Shown one piece after another: positions 16,200 through 25,290 of a DNA stretch of 64,000 nucleotides. The notes below the pieces were generated by a model, which made no database searches, was not told the origin of the DNA, and worked only from the letters and a program-made list of their open reading frames with translations. Origin of the DNA: Streptomyces triculaminicus. Its GTDB lineage: Bacteria; Actinomycetota; Actinomycetes; Streptomycetales; Streptomycetaceae. Positions within the stretch are counted from its first letter, which is position 1. The number at the start of each line of letters is the position of its first letter. Position numbers and translations under genes: made by a program. The stretch lies in the NCBI RefSeq assembly GCF_017349075.1, contig NZ_JAFMOF010000001.1, positions 1,302,001 to 1,366,000 on the forward strand, read 5' to 3'.

Positions 16200-18806
16200 A
16201 TGAGCGAGCACCGCCGCAAGCCGCCACCGCCCGAGGGCGGGGGACGAGGCTCGGCCCGTCGCGCGGCCCAGCCGCCGACATCCGGCCGTCGCGTCACACC
16301 AGCCAGCAACTCCGCAGGTCCCGGGAACGGGCGCGGAGAGGATCCCCGGTCCGCCGGGCGGACGGGCGCGCGCCGCGTGCCCCAGCGCGGCGATGCCGCG
16401 GCCGGCGGGCGCAGACGTTCCCCGGACGCGGGGCGGGGCCGCAGGGACGGCGGACGCCCCCCTGTGAAGCGCTTCATCGACTATCCGCGCGCGGGCAAGA
16501 CCGGGGCGCGGCGCTGGCTGCCGTCCTGGAAGCTCATGGCGGGCCTGATCGTCACCACGGTCGGCCTGGTGGTCGGCATCGTCGGCGTGGCCCTGGCGCT
16601 GGTGCAGGTGCCCAGCGCCCAGAAGGCCTCGGCCGTCCAGAAGAACGTCTACTACTGGGCCGACGGCAAGCAGATGGTCGTCGCCGGCGGCGGCAGTCTC
16701 AACCGGCAGATCGTGCCCATCGCACAGATCCCCCTGTCGATGCGGAACGCGGTGATCTCCGCGGAGAACGCCAGCTTCGAGAAGGACTGGGGCGTCGACC
16801 CGATGGGCATCGCGCGCGCCGTCGTGAAGATGGCGCAGGGCGGTGAGACGCAGAGCGGCTCGACGATCACGCAGCAGTTCGTGAAGAACACCTACCTGAG
16901 CCAGGAGCAGACGCTCAAGCGCAAGGCCACCGAGCTGCTCATCTCGGTGAAGGTGGGTGCCACCAAGGACAAGGACTTCATCCTGGCGGGGTATCTCAAC
17001 ACCGCCTACTACGGACGTGGCGCGTACGGCATCCAGGCCGCGGCGCGGGCGTACTTCGACAAGGACTGCGCCGACCTGACGCCCAGCGAGAGCGCGTTCC
17101 TGTCGGCCACGCTGAACGGTCCGAACCTCTACGACCCGTACGGCGGCCAGGGCCCGGCGGCCACGCCCGAGAAGAACACCAAGCGGGCCACCGACCGCTG
17201 GAAGTGGACGCTGGACCGCGAGGTCCAGGTCGGCCGCATGCAGGGTCTCGAGCGCGACAAGTGGGTCGCGCAGGGCTTCCCGAAGGTGCAGAAGCCGAAG
17301 CCCGCGACCAACAAAACCGGGCAGATCGGCTACCTGACCGACCTCGCCGACAACTACATCGTGGCCCACTCCCGGCTCAGCAAGGCGGAGCTGGACAAGG
17401 GCGGCTACCAGATCTACACCACCTTCGACCGGGACAAGGTCAACGCGCTGGCGAAGTCGGTCGATGAGGTGCGCAAGGCGAACATCAAGCCGAAGGCGCG
17501 CGAGGTCGACCAGTTCGTGCAGTTCGGCGGGGCGTCGGTGGAGCCCAAGACCGGCAAGATCGTGGCCATCTACGGTGGCGAGAACGCGCTGGAGCACTTC
17601 ACCAACAACGCCGACTACACCGGTGTGCAGGTGGGCTCGACCTTCAAGCCCTTCGTCCTGGCCGCCGCGATGACGCACGGCAAGCGCAACCCGGGGCTCG
17701 GCCCGCAGCAGAGCGACAGCCAGCGCACGATCGTCTCGCCGGAGAGCGTCTACAACGGCAACAACAAGCTGACCCTGCGGGAGTACAACGGCCGGGTCTG
17801 GCACGACCAGAACGGCGGGGAGTGGCGCCAGCCGAACGACGGTGACGAGGACAAGGGCCTGGTCACCCTGCGCACCGCCATGCAGTTCTCGGTCAACACG
17901 CCCTTCATCCAGCTGGGCATGGACGTCGGCACCGACCTGGTGCAGGAGGCCGCCCTCAAGGCGGGCCTGGACAAGGACCAGCTGTCCTCGCTGACGCCCA
18001 CCTTCTCCCTGGGCACCTCCGCGCCCAGCGCGATCCGCCTGGCGGGCGCGTACGGCACGTTCGCGGCCAACGGCAAGCAGACCGACCCCTACTCGGTCGA
18101 GAAGGTCGAGAAGAACGGCCGGCCCGCCTACGAGCACGAGAAGAAGAGCGCCCAGGCCTTCGACTCGAACGTGGCCAACAACGTCACCGACGTGCTGAAG
18201 ACCGTCGTGGAGTCGGGCACCGGCACCGCCGCGAAGCTCGGCGACCGCCCGGTGGCGGGCAAGACGGGTACGACCGACGGCAACCGCTCGGCCTGGTTCG
18301 CGGGCTACACCCCGCAGCTGTCGACGGCGATCGGCATGTACCGCGTCGACCCCAACGCCAAGAAGCAGGAGTTCCTTTCGATGCGCGGTGTGGGCGGCCA
18401 GCCCACCATCCACGGTGCGTCGTTCCCGGCGGAGATCTGGGCCGACTACATGGGTAAGGCGCTCAAGGGCCAGCCCGTCCTGCAGTTCGACGCGCCGCAG
18501 GCGATCGGCGAGAAGGTCTACGGGGACGGCGCCAGCCCCTCCCCCAGCCCGATGCCGTCGACGTCGCCCTCGGTCACGCCGTCCCCGTCGGCGTCGTCCT
18601 CGCCGTCCAAGCACCCGTCCAGCTCGCCCTCCCCGAAGCAGTCCTGCAACCCGTTCGACCCCAAGTGCAAGCCGGGCGGCAACGGCGGCGGCGGAGGGAA
18701 GCACGGTGGCACCAGCAGCGGCGCGGGCGGCGGCGGAGGATCGCCGTCACCGGATCCGACCGGGCGCCAGCCGGACGGAGGACTGTTCGGCGGCCCCGGC
18801 GGCTGA
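16200..18806 (+). CDS. Class A penicillin-binding protein
   Basis: 868 residues from ATG 16200, with GAGGAG 11 bases upstream. A long basic, disordered N-terminus (1-100) precedes one membrane helix (about 113-140). The GT51 transglycosylase domain has its catalytic Glu at about 189 (SAENASFEKDWGVD) and the SGSTITQQFVKN motif. The transpeptidase domain shows STFK (S480), SVN (564-566) and KTGTT (K688). The tail is a Ser/Pro- then Gly-rich external region with two cysteines. It polymerises and crosslinks peptidoglycan. The GT motif has Asn-Ala where most relatives have Asp-Arg after the Glu. It opens a cell-wall block with the FemX and racemase genes. Confidence 0.93.
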   Translation: MSEHRRKPPPPEGGGRGSARRAAQPPTSGRRVTPASNSAGPGNGRGEDPRSAGRTGARRVPQRGDAAAGGRRRSPDAGRGRRDGGRPPVKRFIDYPRAGKTGARRWLPSWKLMAGLIVTTVGLVVGIVGVALALVQVPSAQKASAVQKNVYYWADGKQMVVAGGGSLNRQIVPIAQIPLSMRNAVISAENASFEKDWGVDPMGIARAVVKMAQGGETQSGSTITQQFVKNTYLSQEQTLKRKATELLISVKVGATKDKDFILAGYLNTAYYGRGAYGIQAAARAYFDKDCADLTPSESAFLSATLNGPNLYDPYGGQGPAATPEKNTKRATDRWKWTLDREVQVGRMQGLERDKWVAQGFPKVQKPKPATNKTGQIGYLTDLADNYIVAHSRLSKAELDKGGYQIYTTFDRDKVNALAKSVDEVRKANIKPKAREVDQFVQFGGASVEPKTGKIVAIYGGENALEHFTNNADYTGVQVGSTFKPFVLAAAMTHGKRNPGLGPQQSDSQRTIVSPESVYNGNNKLTLREYNGRVWHDQNGGEWRQPNDGDEDKGLVTLRTAMQFSVNTPFIQLGMDVGTDLVQEAALKAGLDKDQLSSLTPTFSLGTSAPSAIRLAGAYGTFAANGKQTDPYSVEKVEKNGRPAYEHEKKSAQAFDSNVANNVTDVLKTVVESGTGTAAKLGDRPVAGKTGTTDGNRSAWFAGYTPQLSTAIGMYRVDPNAKKQEFLSMRGVGGQPTIHGASFPAEIWADYMGKALKGQPVLQFDAPQAIGEKVYGDGASPSPSPMPSTSPSVTPSPSASSSPSKHPSSSPSPKQSCNPFDPKCKPGGNGGGGGKHGGTSSGAGGGGGSPSPDPTGRQPDGGLFGGPGG

Positions 18807-18848
18807 TCATCCTATGAATCCGTCATACCCCTGCTGAGCAGGTCTTTT

Positions 18849-18884
18849 CGAGGGCCGTCCCGCGTTCGCGCGGGGCGGCCCTCG
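18849..18884 (+). terminator. Terminator after PBP gene
   Basis: A 16-bp stem (18849-18864 with 18869-18884, one G-T pair) closed by a TTCG tetraloop, 42 bp after the PBP stop. Confidence 0.85.
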
Positions 18885-18886
18885 AG

Positions 18887-18895
18887 TTGTCCACA
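18887..18895 (+). other. Single DnaA box
   Basis: TTGTCCACA, an exact Streptomyces-type DnaA box, directly after the PBP terminator and upstream of the GT87 gene. Isolated boxes are common near oriC; its function is unknown. Confidence 0.5.
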
Positions 18896-18935
18896 GGTTC
18901 CGCCGGGTCGCGGACCGGTACGGCAGGATGTGGGC

Positions 18936-20429
18936 ATGAGGAGCGCGCGGGACGACCAGCTTGTACGGCCCACCGTCGAGGACGAGGTGGCCGCCGCCGG
19001 CAGCGAGCTCATCGGCGGGCCGGTGGGGCGGCGGGCGCTGATCGGCGTGAACTGGTGGACGCCGGTGCGGGTGATCGCGCTGGTGGCCATCGGGATGTTC
19101 GCGCTGGGAATGGTGCAGAAGCTGCCGTGCTACGACCACGGCTGGTTCTTCGGCGCCACCACGCAGTACACCCACGCCTGCTATTCCGACATCCCGCATC
19201 TGTACAGCGGGCGCGGCTTCGACGAGGGCCTGCTGCCGTACTTCGACCGCATTCCGCAGTCGCTCTCCGGCGGCATGGACTATCTGGAGTACCCGGTCCT
19301 CACGGGGCTGTTCATGGAGATCGCGGCGCTGCTCACGCCGGGTGGCGGCACCCTCCAGGACCGCGAGCGGATGTACTGGTTCATCAACGCCGGGATGCTG
19401 CTGGCCTGTACGGCCGTCATCGCGGTGTGCGCGGCCCGTACGCACCGGCGCCGGCCCTGGGACGCGCTGCTGATCGCCCTGGCCCCGGCCTTCGCGCTGA
19501 CCGCCACCATCAACTGGGACCTCTTCGCGGTGGCCCTCACCGCCGCGGCGATGCTGATGTGGTCACGCGGCCGGGCGGTCGCGGCCGGTGTGCTGATCGG
19601 CCTGGCGGCCGCGGCGAAGCTGTACCCGGCGCTGCTGCTGGGACCGCTCCTGGTGCTGTGCTGGCGGGCCGGCCGGATGCGGGCGTTCCTCGGCGCCGCC
19701 GCCGCGGCCGTGGGGGCCTGGCTGGTGGTGAATCTGCCGGTCATGCTCACGTACGACGCCGACGGGTTCCACATCCGCGAGGGCTGGGCGAAGTTCTACA
19801 CCTTCAGCCAGGACCGGCCGGTGGACTTCGGGTCGGTCTGGCTCTTCATCTCGCAGCGCACCGGCGATCCGCTGAACGACGCCAACGACTACGCGACGCT
19901 GCTGATGATCCTGGGCTGCCTGGGCATGGCGGCCCTCGGCCTGTGCGCTCCCCGGCGGCCGCGGTTCGCGCAGCTGGCCTTCCTGGTGGTGGCGCTGTTC
20001 ATCCTGGTCAACAAGGTCTACTCGCCGCAGTACGTGCTGTGGCTGGTGCCGCTGGCCGCGCTGGCCCGCCCGAAGTGGCGTGACTTCCTGATCTGGCAGG
20101 CCTGCGAGGTCATGTACTACCTGGGCATCTGGTTCTACCTGGCGTACACGGGAAGCGGAGACAAGCACCAGGGCCTGCCGCCCGAGGGCTACCAACTCGC
20201 GATCATCGTCCACCTGCTGGGCACGCTGTACCTGTGCGCGCTGGTGGTGCGGGACATCCTCAAGCCCGAGCGGGACGTCGTCCGGCGCGACGGCTCGGAC
20301 GACCCGTCCGGGGGCGTGCTGGACGGGGCTCCCGACATATTCGTCCTCGGCTCCGCGCGCCGCGAACGGCACGCGGAGCTCTCCCAGGGAGCACGCGTCC
20401 AGTGGGGCACCGGGAGCCGCGGCCTGTAG
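18936..20429 (+). CDS. Integral membrane glycosyltransferase, GT87-like (DUF2029)
   Basis: 497 residues from ATG 18936; an in-frame GTG lies 6 bases earlier. CAGGAT sits 6 bases before the ATG with no ribosome site, so the message may be leaderless. About ten membrane helices; an acidic soluble loop follows helix 1 (FDRIPQSLSGGMDYLEYPVLTG), and later NKVYSPQYVLWLVPLAAL matches polyprenyl-phosphate-mannose-dependent mannosyltransferases of this class. It probably adds a sugar from a polyprenyl carrier outside the membrane. It converges on the racemase-like gene. Substrate is unknown. Confidence 0.75.
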   Translation: MRSARDDQLVRPTVEDEVAAAGSELIGGPVGRRALIGVNWWTPVRVIALVAIGMFALGMVQKLPCYDHGWFFGATTQYTHACYSDIPHLYSGRGFDEGLLPYFDRIPQSLSGGMDYLEYPVLTGLFMEIAALLTPGGGTLQDRERMYWFINAGMLLACTAVIAVCAARTHRRRPWDALLIALAPAFALTATINWDLFAVALTAAAMLMWSRGRAVAAGVLIGLAAAAKLYPALLLGPLLVLCWRAGRMRAFLGAAAAAVGAWLVVNLPVMLTYDADGFHIREGWAKFYTFSQDRPVDFGSVWLFISQRTGDPLNDANDYATLLMILGCLGMAALGLCAPRRPRFAQLAFLVVALFILVNKVYSPQYVLWLVPLAALARPKWRDFLIWQACEVMYYLGIWFYLAYTGSGDKHQGLPPEGYQLAIIVHLLGTLYLCALVVRDILKPERDVVRRDGSDDPSGGVLDGAPDIFVLGSARRERHAELSQGARVQWGTGSRGL

Positions 20430-20466
20430 GGCCGGCGGCTCCCCGCCCCGAACCACGGGGGTGGGA

Positions 20467-21498
20467 TCAGTGGTCGAGAATGCGGTCGAACTGCGTGGTG
20501 GTGTGCCGCAGATGGGCCACCAGCTCGTCTCCGACCTGGGGGGCCGGGGCGTCGTTCGGCACGAAGAGGATGGAGACCTGCATGTGCGGGGGCTCCGCGA
20601 ACCAGCGCTGCTTGCCGGCCCAGACGAAGGGCGACAGGTTGCGGTTCATGGTCGCCAGCCCCGCGCGGGCGACGCCCTTGGCGCGCGGCATCATGCCGTG
20701 CAGCGCCTTGGGCGCCTCCAGCCCGACGCCGTGCGAGGTGCCGCCGGCCACCACGACGAGGTAGCCGTCACCGGCCGCCTTCTGCTGGCGGTAGCCGAAG
20801 CGGTCGCCCTTGGAGACGGGCGTGACGTCCAGCACCGCGCCGCGGTAGTGGGTGGCCTCGTGGTCGCCCAGCCACAGCCGGGTGCCGATGCGGGCGCGGA
20901 AGCGGGTCTGGGGGAACCGCTGCTGCAGCTCGTGCAGCTCGTCGGCCTTGAGGTGGCTGACGAACATGGTGTGCAGCGGCAGGTGCGCGTTGCGCAGCCG
21001 CTCCATCCACGCGGTGATCTCGTCGACGCCGGTGGTGCCGTCGGCGCGGTCCAGCGGCAGGTGTATCGCGAAGCCCTCCAGGCGCACGTCCTCGATGGCC
21101 GCGTGCAGCTTGGGCAGGTCCTCCTCGCTGATGCCGTGCCGCTTCATGCTGCTCATGACCTCGATGACGACGCGCGCGCCCACCAGGCCGCGCACGCCCT
21201 CCACCGAGGAGACCGAGCGGATGGCCCGGTCCGGCAGCGGGACCGGCTCCTCGCCGAGCCGGAACGGCGTCAGCACCAGCAGGTCACCGCCGAAGTAGTC
21301 CTTCATGCGGGCCGCTTCGTAGGTGGTGCCCACGGCGAGGGTGTCGGCTCCCCAGCGCGTCACCTCTTCGGCGAGCCGCTCGTGGCCGAAGCCGTAGCCG
21401 TTGCCCTTGCAGACCGGGACGATCCCCGGAAACTGCTGGATCACGGACTGCTGGTGTGCCCGCCAACGCGCGGTGTCGACGTAGAGCGTGAGCGCCAT
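20467..21498 (-). CDS. Alanine racemase-like PLP protein
   Basis: 343 residues. The N-terminal fold-type III PLP barrel is recognised from VCKGNGYGFGHERLAEE, with the PLP lysine K31, and from the HLKADELHELQQRFP region. The C-terminal part differs from ordinary Alr, so the reaction may not be alanine racemisation. It is encoded 84 bp downstream of the FemX-type gene on the same strand, and the two are probably cotranscribed. This suggests a role in supplying or modifying the amino acid for the peptidoglycan cross-bridge (inference). Confidence 0.75.
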   Translation of the reverse strand: MALTLYVDTARWRAHQQSVIQQFPGIVPVCKGNGYGFGHERLAEEVTRWGADTLAVGTTYEAARMKDYFGGDLLVLTPFRLGEEPVPLPDRAIRSVSSVEGVRGLVGARVVIEVMSSMKRHGISEEDLPKLHAAIEDVRLEGFAIHLPLDRADGTTGVDEITAWMERLRNAHLPLHTMFVSHLKADELHELQQRFPQTRFRARIGTRLWLGDHEATHYRGAVLDVTPVSKGDRFGYRQQKAAGDGYLVVVAGGTSHGVGLEAPKALHGMMPRAKGVARAGLATMNRNLSPFVWAGKQRWFAEPPHMQVSILFVPNDAPAPQVGDELVAHLRHTTTQFDRILDH

Positions 21499-21582
21499 GG
21501 CCGGTCCCGGAACCTTTCCCTGTGGCTGCGAAGTGACGTGGTCGTGTGCCCGGCGGAGTCGCTCCGCGGACGGACGGAAGGA

Positions 21583-22701
21583 TCAGCGGCGCGACATGTA
21601 CATGTCGAGAGCCTTGTGCAGCAGCTTGTTGAGCGGGAAGTCCCACTCGCCGAGGTACTCCGCCGCCTGGCCGCCGGTGCCGACCTTGAACTGGATGAGG
21701 CCGAAGAGGTGGTCGTTCTCGTCGAGCGAGTCGCCGATGCCCCGCAGGTCGTAGACGCTGGCGCCCAGCGCGTAGGCGTCGCGCAGCATCCGCCACTGCA
21801 TGGCGTTCGACGGCCGGACCTCGCGCTTGTGGTTGGCCGAGGCGCCGTAGGAGTACCAGACGTGCCCGCCGACGATCAGCATGGTCGCGGCGGCGACGGC
21901 CTCGCCCTCGTGCACGGCGAAGTACAGCCGCATGCGGTTGGGGTCCTCGGAGTTGAGGGCCGTCCACATGCGCTGGAAGTAGCTCAGCGGGCGCGGGCGG
22001 AACTTGTCGCGCTCGGCGGTGATCTCGTACAGGTGCTGCCAGGTCGGCAGGTCCTCGTAGCCGCCCTGGACGACCTCGACGCCGGCCTTCTCGGCCTTCT
22101 TGATGTTGCGGCGCCACAGCTGGTTGAAGCCCTTGTGGACGTCCTCCAGGGAACGGTTCTCCAGCGGCACCTGGAAGACGTAGCGGGGCTGGACGTCGCC
22201 GAAGCCGGCGCCTTCCTCCTCGCCCTGCTGCCAGCCCATCCGGCGCAGCTGGTCGGCCACCTCGAATGCGCGCGGCTCGATGAAGGTCGCCTCGACGTCG
22301 CGCAGGCGCTTGACGTCGGGGTCGGCGATGCCGGTCTTGATCGCGTTGGCGTCCCAGCGCCGGATGACGACCGGCGGGCCCATCTTCACGGAGAAGGCGC
22401 CCTGCTGCTTGAGGTGGGCCAGCATCGGCTGCAGCCAGTCGCTCAGGTTCGGCGAGAACCAGTTGATGACCGGGCCCTCGGGCAGGTAGGCCAGGTAACG
22501 CTTGATCTTGGGCAGCTGGCGGTAGAGCACCAGACCGGCGCCCACCATCTGGCCGGTCTTGTCGAACCAGCCCAGGTTCTCCGAGCGCCACTCGCTCTTG
22601 ACGTCCGCCCACCCCGGGACCTGCATGTGACTCGCCGCGGGCAGGCTCTGGATGTAAGCCAGATGCTGCTCTCGGCTGATTGTCCTCAGGGTCAGACTCA
22701 T
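21583..22701 (-). CDS. femX: FemABX-family peptidoglycan bridge ligase
   Basis: 372 residues; ATG with GAGGAG ribosome site. The protein has the FemAB double-GNAT fold: AYIQSLPAASHMQVPGWADVK at the start, EGPVINWFSP and a central basic helical segment (KGFNQLWRRNIKKAEKAGVEV), then YSYGASANHKREVRPSNAMQWRML near the end, which fits lipid II and aminoacyl-tRNA use. FemX in S. coelicolor adds the first glycine to lipid II, and this gene is in the matching place. It is followed by the racemase-like gene. Confidence 0.9.
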   Translation of the reverse strand: MSLTLRTISREQHLAYIQSLPAASHMQVPGWADVKSEWRSENLGWFDKTGQMVGAGLVLYRQLPKIKRYLAYLPEGPVINWFSPNLSDWLQPMLAHLKQQGAFSVKMGPPVVIRRWDANAIKTGIADPDVKRLRDVEATFIEPRAFEVADQLRRMGWQQGEEEGAGFGDVQPRYVFQVPLENRSLEDVHKGFNQLWRRNIKKAEKAGVEVVQGGYEDLPTWQHLYEITAERDKFRPRPLSYFQRMWTALNSEDPNRMRLYFAVHEGEAVAAATMLIVGGHVWYSYGASANHKREVRPSNAMQWRMLRDAYALGASVYDLRGIGDSLDENDHLFGLIQFKVGTGGQAAEYLGEWDFPLNKLLHKALDMYMSRR

Positions 22702-22802
22702 GCGGGGCGCTCCTCGGCAGGTGTGTCCCCATGGTCGGGGCTCCGGCTCTCGCGCCGAAGCCTACTGCGACAGGGGAGCGCCCCGATCGGGCGTACGGCC
22801 CG

Positions 22803-23129
22803 CTATCCGATCACACCCCCGAAGAGCCCCCCGTGCGCCATGCCCAGAAAGAAGCCAAAAGCGGACGCTCCTAGTCCGATGATCAGCAGGAATCGCTCGC
22901 CGGTGGTGGCGGAGATGAACTGTCCCCAGGCCCCGGTGAGGATGCCCGCCAGCCCGCTCCAGGAGCTGAGCAGGTGCAGCCCGGTCCACAGGGACGAGAT
23001 GGCGGCGAGCGCACCGAGGACCACCGTCACGGCGGCGAGGGTGTTCTCGACGGGGTGGGACCTTCCGTCGCTGTTGAGGACCGCGAGCAGGCCGCGGGAT
23101 CCATGGGGCTGCCGAACCGCCTGTGTCAT
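22803..23129 (-). CDS. Small membrane protein of unknown function
   Basis: 108 residues from ATG 23129, selected for its AGGAGGTGG ribosome site over an upstream in-frame start. Residues 1-30 are polar (it begins MTQAVRQPHGSRG), then three hydrophobic segments (TLAAVTVVLGALAAISSLW, GLAGILTGAWGQFI, FLLIIGLGASAFGFFLG). No family beyond a conserved actinobacterial membrane protein was recognised. It diverges from rpsF and lies upstream of femX on the same strand. Confidence 0.75.
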   Translation of the reverse strand: MTQAVRQPHGSRGLLAVLNSDGRSHPVENTLAAVTVVLGALAAISSLWTGLHLLSSWSGLAGILTGAWGQFISATTGERFLLIIGLGASAFGFFLGMAHGGLFGGVIG

Positions 23130-23209
23130 GGGGCCACCTCCTGATGGCGAGCGCGATGTAGCGCCGGTCACACACGATGCGTCCAGATTGGGGGGCCCGG
23201 AGGACCGAT

Positions 23210-23239
23210 TTCAACCCGGCGCCCGTGAGCGGGTACTCT
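23210..23239 (+). promoter_or_regulatory. Candidate promoter of the rpsF operon
   Basis: TTCAAC (23210-23215) and TACTCT (23234-23239) are separated by 18 bases in the divergent region upstream of rpsF. Agreement with the housekeeping consensus is moderate. Confidence 0.4.
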
Positions 23240-23402
23240 GTACGGTCTGCACCGGTGTCTGCCCGGACCCAGCTTCGGTCCCAGGGGCAACCCAGGGACT
23301 TTCCGCTGATTGTCAGTGTCCGCCGATACCGTTGTTCACGCATCACGACCCTCCTGCCACGGATCGACCGTGGCCGCTGAGTCCAAAGGAGGTGGGTTCC
23401 AC

Positions 23403-23693
23403 ATGCGTCACTACGAGGTGATGGTCATCCTCGACCCCGATCTCGAGGAGCGCGCTGTCTCCCCGCTGATCGAGAACTTCCTCTCCGTCGTCCGTGAGGG
23501 CAACGGAAAGGTCGAGAAGGTCGACACCTGGGGCCGTCGTCGTCTCTCGTACGAGATCAAGAAGAAGCCCGAGGGCATCTACTCGGTCATCGACCTGCAG
23601 GCCGAGCCTGCGGTCGTCAAGGAGCTCGACCGCCAGATGAACCTGAACGAGTCGGTCCTCCGGACCAAGGTCCTTCGTCCCGAGACCCACTGA
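23403..23693 (+). CDS. rpsF: 30S ribosomal protein S6
   Basis: 96 residues from ATG 23403, with the strong ribosome site [31 protein letters not shown] at the start and [18 protein letters not shown] in the middle are characteristic of S6, the small-subunit protein that pairs with S18. It is the first gene of the conserved rpsF-ssb-rpsR-rplI operon. An upstream in-frame ATG would add 31 residues unlike the family and is rejected. Confidence 0.98.
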
Positions 23694-23774
23694 ACCCCAG
23701 CGGTTCAGAGGTAATCGGGCTGCATCTCCACGAGTAGCAAGCAGCCAGCAGCACACCCGCCGAGAGGTTCATCC

Positions 23775-24359
23775 ATGGCAGGCGAGACCGTCATCACGGT
23801 CGTCGGCAATCTCGTCGACGACCCCGAGCTGCGCTTCACCCCGTCCGGTGCGGCGGTCGCGAAGTTCCGCGTCGCGTCCACTCCCCGCACCTTCGACCGC
23901 CAGACCAACGAGTGGAAGGACGGCGAGAGCCTCTTCCTCACGTGCTCGGTGTGGCGGCAGGCGGCGGAGAACGTCGCCGAGTCGCTTCAGCGAGGCATGC
24001 GCGTCATCGTGCAGGGCCGTCTGAAGCAGCGGTCCTACGAGGACCGTGAGGGCGTCAAGCGCACGGTCTACGAGCTCGACGTCGAAGAGGTCGGCGCCAG
24101 CCTGAAGAACGCCACGGCGAAGGTCACCAAGACCGCGGGTCGCGGTGGCCAGGGTGGCTATGGCGGTGGCAGTGGTGGTGGCCAGGGTGGCGGCTGGGGC
24201 TCCGGTCCCGGCGGCCAGCAGAGCGGCGGCGGGGCTCCCGCCGACGACCCCTGGGCCACCGGCGCTCCGTCCGGCAACCAGCAGGGCGGCGGCGGAGGCG
24301 GCTGGGGCGGCGGCTCCGGCAACTCCGGCGGCGGCTACTCGGACGAGCCGCCCTTCTAG
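23775..24359 (+). CDS. ssb: Single-stranded DNA-binding protein
   Basis: 194 residues. The OB fold (about 1-115) is seen from [20 protein letters not shown] through [26 protein letters not shown] Gly-rich linker (about 120-185) ends in the acidic tip DEPPF, the docking tail for replication and repair proteins. It protects ssDNA in replication and lies between rpsF and rpsR in the usual operon. Streptomyces often has a second SSB paralogue elsewhere; this is the ribosomal-operon copy. Confidence 0.97.
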   Translation: MAGETVITVVGNLVDDPELRFTPSGAAVAKFRVASTPRTFDRQTNEWKDGESLFLTCSVWRQAAENVAESLQRGMRVIVQGRLKQRSYEDREGVKRTVYELDVEEVGASLKNATAKVTKTAGRGGQGGYGGGSGGGQGGGWGSGPGGQQSGGGAPADDPWATGAPSGNQQGGGGGGWGGGSGNSGGGYSDEPPF

Positions 24360-24437
24360 GCCCGTCTCCACGGGCCCGGGCCGCCTGGCGGCCCGAGGGC
24401 GACAGCACAAAACTTCTTGATTCACAGGAGAGAGACA

Positions 24438-24674
24438 ATGGCGAAGCCGCCCCCGCGCAAGCCCAAGAAGAAGGTCTGCGCGTTCTGCAAGGACAAGACC
24501 GCTTACGTGGACTACAAGGACACGAACATGCTGCGGAAGTTCATTTCCGACCGCGGCAAGATCCGTGCCCGTCGCGTGACCGGCAACTGCACTCAGCACC
24601 AGCGTGACGTCGCCACGGCCGTGAAGAACAGCCGTGAGATGGCGCTGCTGCCCTACACCTCGTCCGCGCGATAA
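24438..24674 (+). CDS. rpsR: 30S ribosomal protein S18, cysteine-containing form
   Basis: 78 residues from ATG 24438 (AGGAGAGAG upstream). [10 protein letters not shown], a single Cys in GNCTQHQ and His nearby indicate the zinc-binding (C+) variant; actinomycetes also have cysteine-free paralogues used under zinc limitation. It binds 16S rRNA with S6. It is third in the rpsF operon, 18 bp ahead of rplI. Confidence 0.97.
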   Translation: MAKPPPRKPKKKVCAFCKDKTAYVDYKDTNMLRKFISDRGKIRARRVTGNCTQHQRDVATAVKNSREMALLPYTSSAR

Positions 24675-24692
24675 GGGAAGGGTGACCAACTA

Positions 24693-25139
24693 ATGAAGAT
24701 CATCCTCACCCACGAGGTCTCCGGCCTCGGCACCGCCGGTGACGTCGTCGACGTCAAGGACGGTTACGCCCGCAACTACCTGGTCCCGCGCGGTTTCGCG
24801 ATCCGCTGGACCAAGGGTGGCGAGCAGGACGTCGCTCAGATCCGCCGCGCTCGCAAGATCCGCGAGATCGCGACGATCGAGCAGGCCAACGAGGTCAAGG
24901 GTCAGCTCGAGGGCGTCAAGGTCAAGCTTGCCGTCCGCGCCGGCGACGCCGGCCGTCTGTTCGGCTCCGTGACCCAGGCCGACGTCGCTGCCGCGATCAA
25001 GGCCGCCGGTGGTCCGAACGTCGACAAGCGTCGCGTCGAGGTCGGTTCGCCGATCAAGACCCTGGGCGCCCACCAGGTGTCCGTGCGTCTGCACGCCGAC
25101 GTCGTTGCCAAGCTCGGCATCGAGGTCATCGCCGCCTGA
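24693..25139 (+). CDS. rplI: 50S ribosomal protein L9
   Basis: 148 residues, the normal length. The N-terminal signature [19 protein letters not shown] and the [13 protein letters not shown] motif are complete, then a long helix and the C-terminal domain. L9 binds 23S rRNA. It is the last gene of the operon and is followed by a strong terminator. Confidence 0.98.
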   Translation: MKIILTHEVSGLGTAGDVVDVKDGYARNYLVPRGFAIRWTKGGEQDVAQIRRARKIREIATIEQANEVKGQLEGVKVKLAVRAGDAGRLFGSVTQADVAAAIKAAGGPNVDKRRVEVGSPIKTLGAHQVSVRLHADVVAKLGIEVIAA

Positions 25140-25164
25140 CGGCTGCGATCAGGCACAGCCTGAA

Positions 25165-25198
25165 GGAAGGGCCGCACCCCTCGGGGTGCGGCCCTTCC
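25165..25198 (+). terminator. Terminator of the rpsF-ssb-rpsR-rplI operon
   Basis: Perfect GC-rich inverted repeat (25165-25180 with 25183-25198), followed by TGTTTTT: an intrinsic terminator with a T tract, 26 bp after rplI. Confidence 0.92.
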
Positions 25199-25205
25199 GC
25201 TGTTT

Positions 25206-25275
25206 TTGGCAGGGCCTTGGGCCCCTGTTTGGCCGGGACTTGGGCCCCGTGTTCTTGGCCGGGACTTGGGCCCGC
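25206..25275. repeat. Short imperfect tandem repeat after rplI
   Basis: Three copies of a unit reading ttggccgggacttgggcccc begin at 25206, 25229 and 25255 (units of 23 and 26 bp; the first has two changes). They lie between the rplI terminator and the end of the MATE gene. No function is evident. Confidence 0.7.
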
Positions 25276-25290
25276 AGCCCGCCGGCGCCC

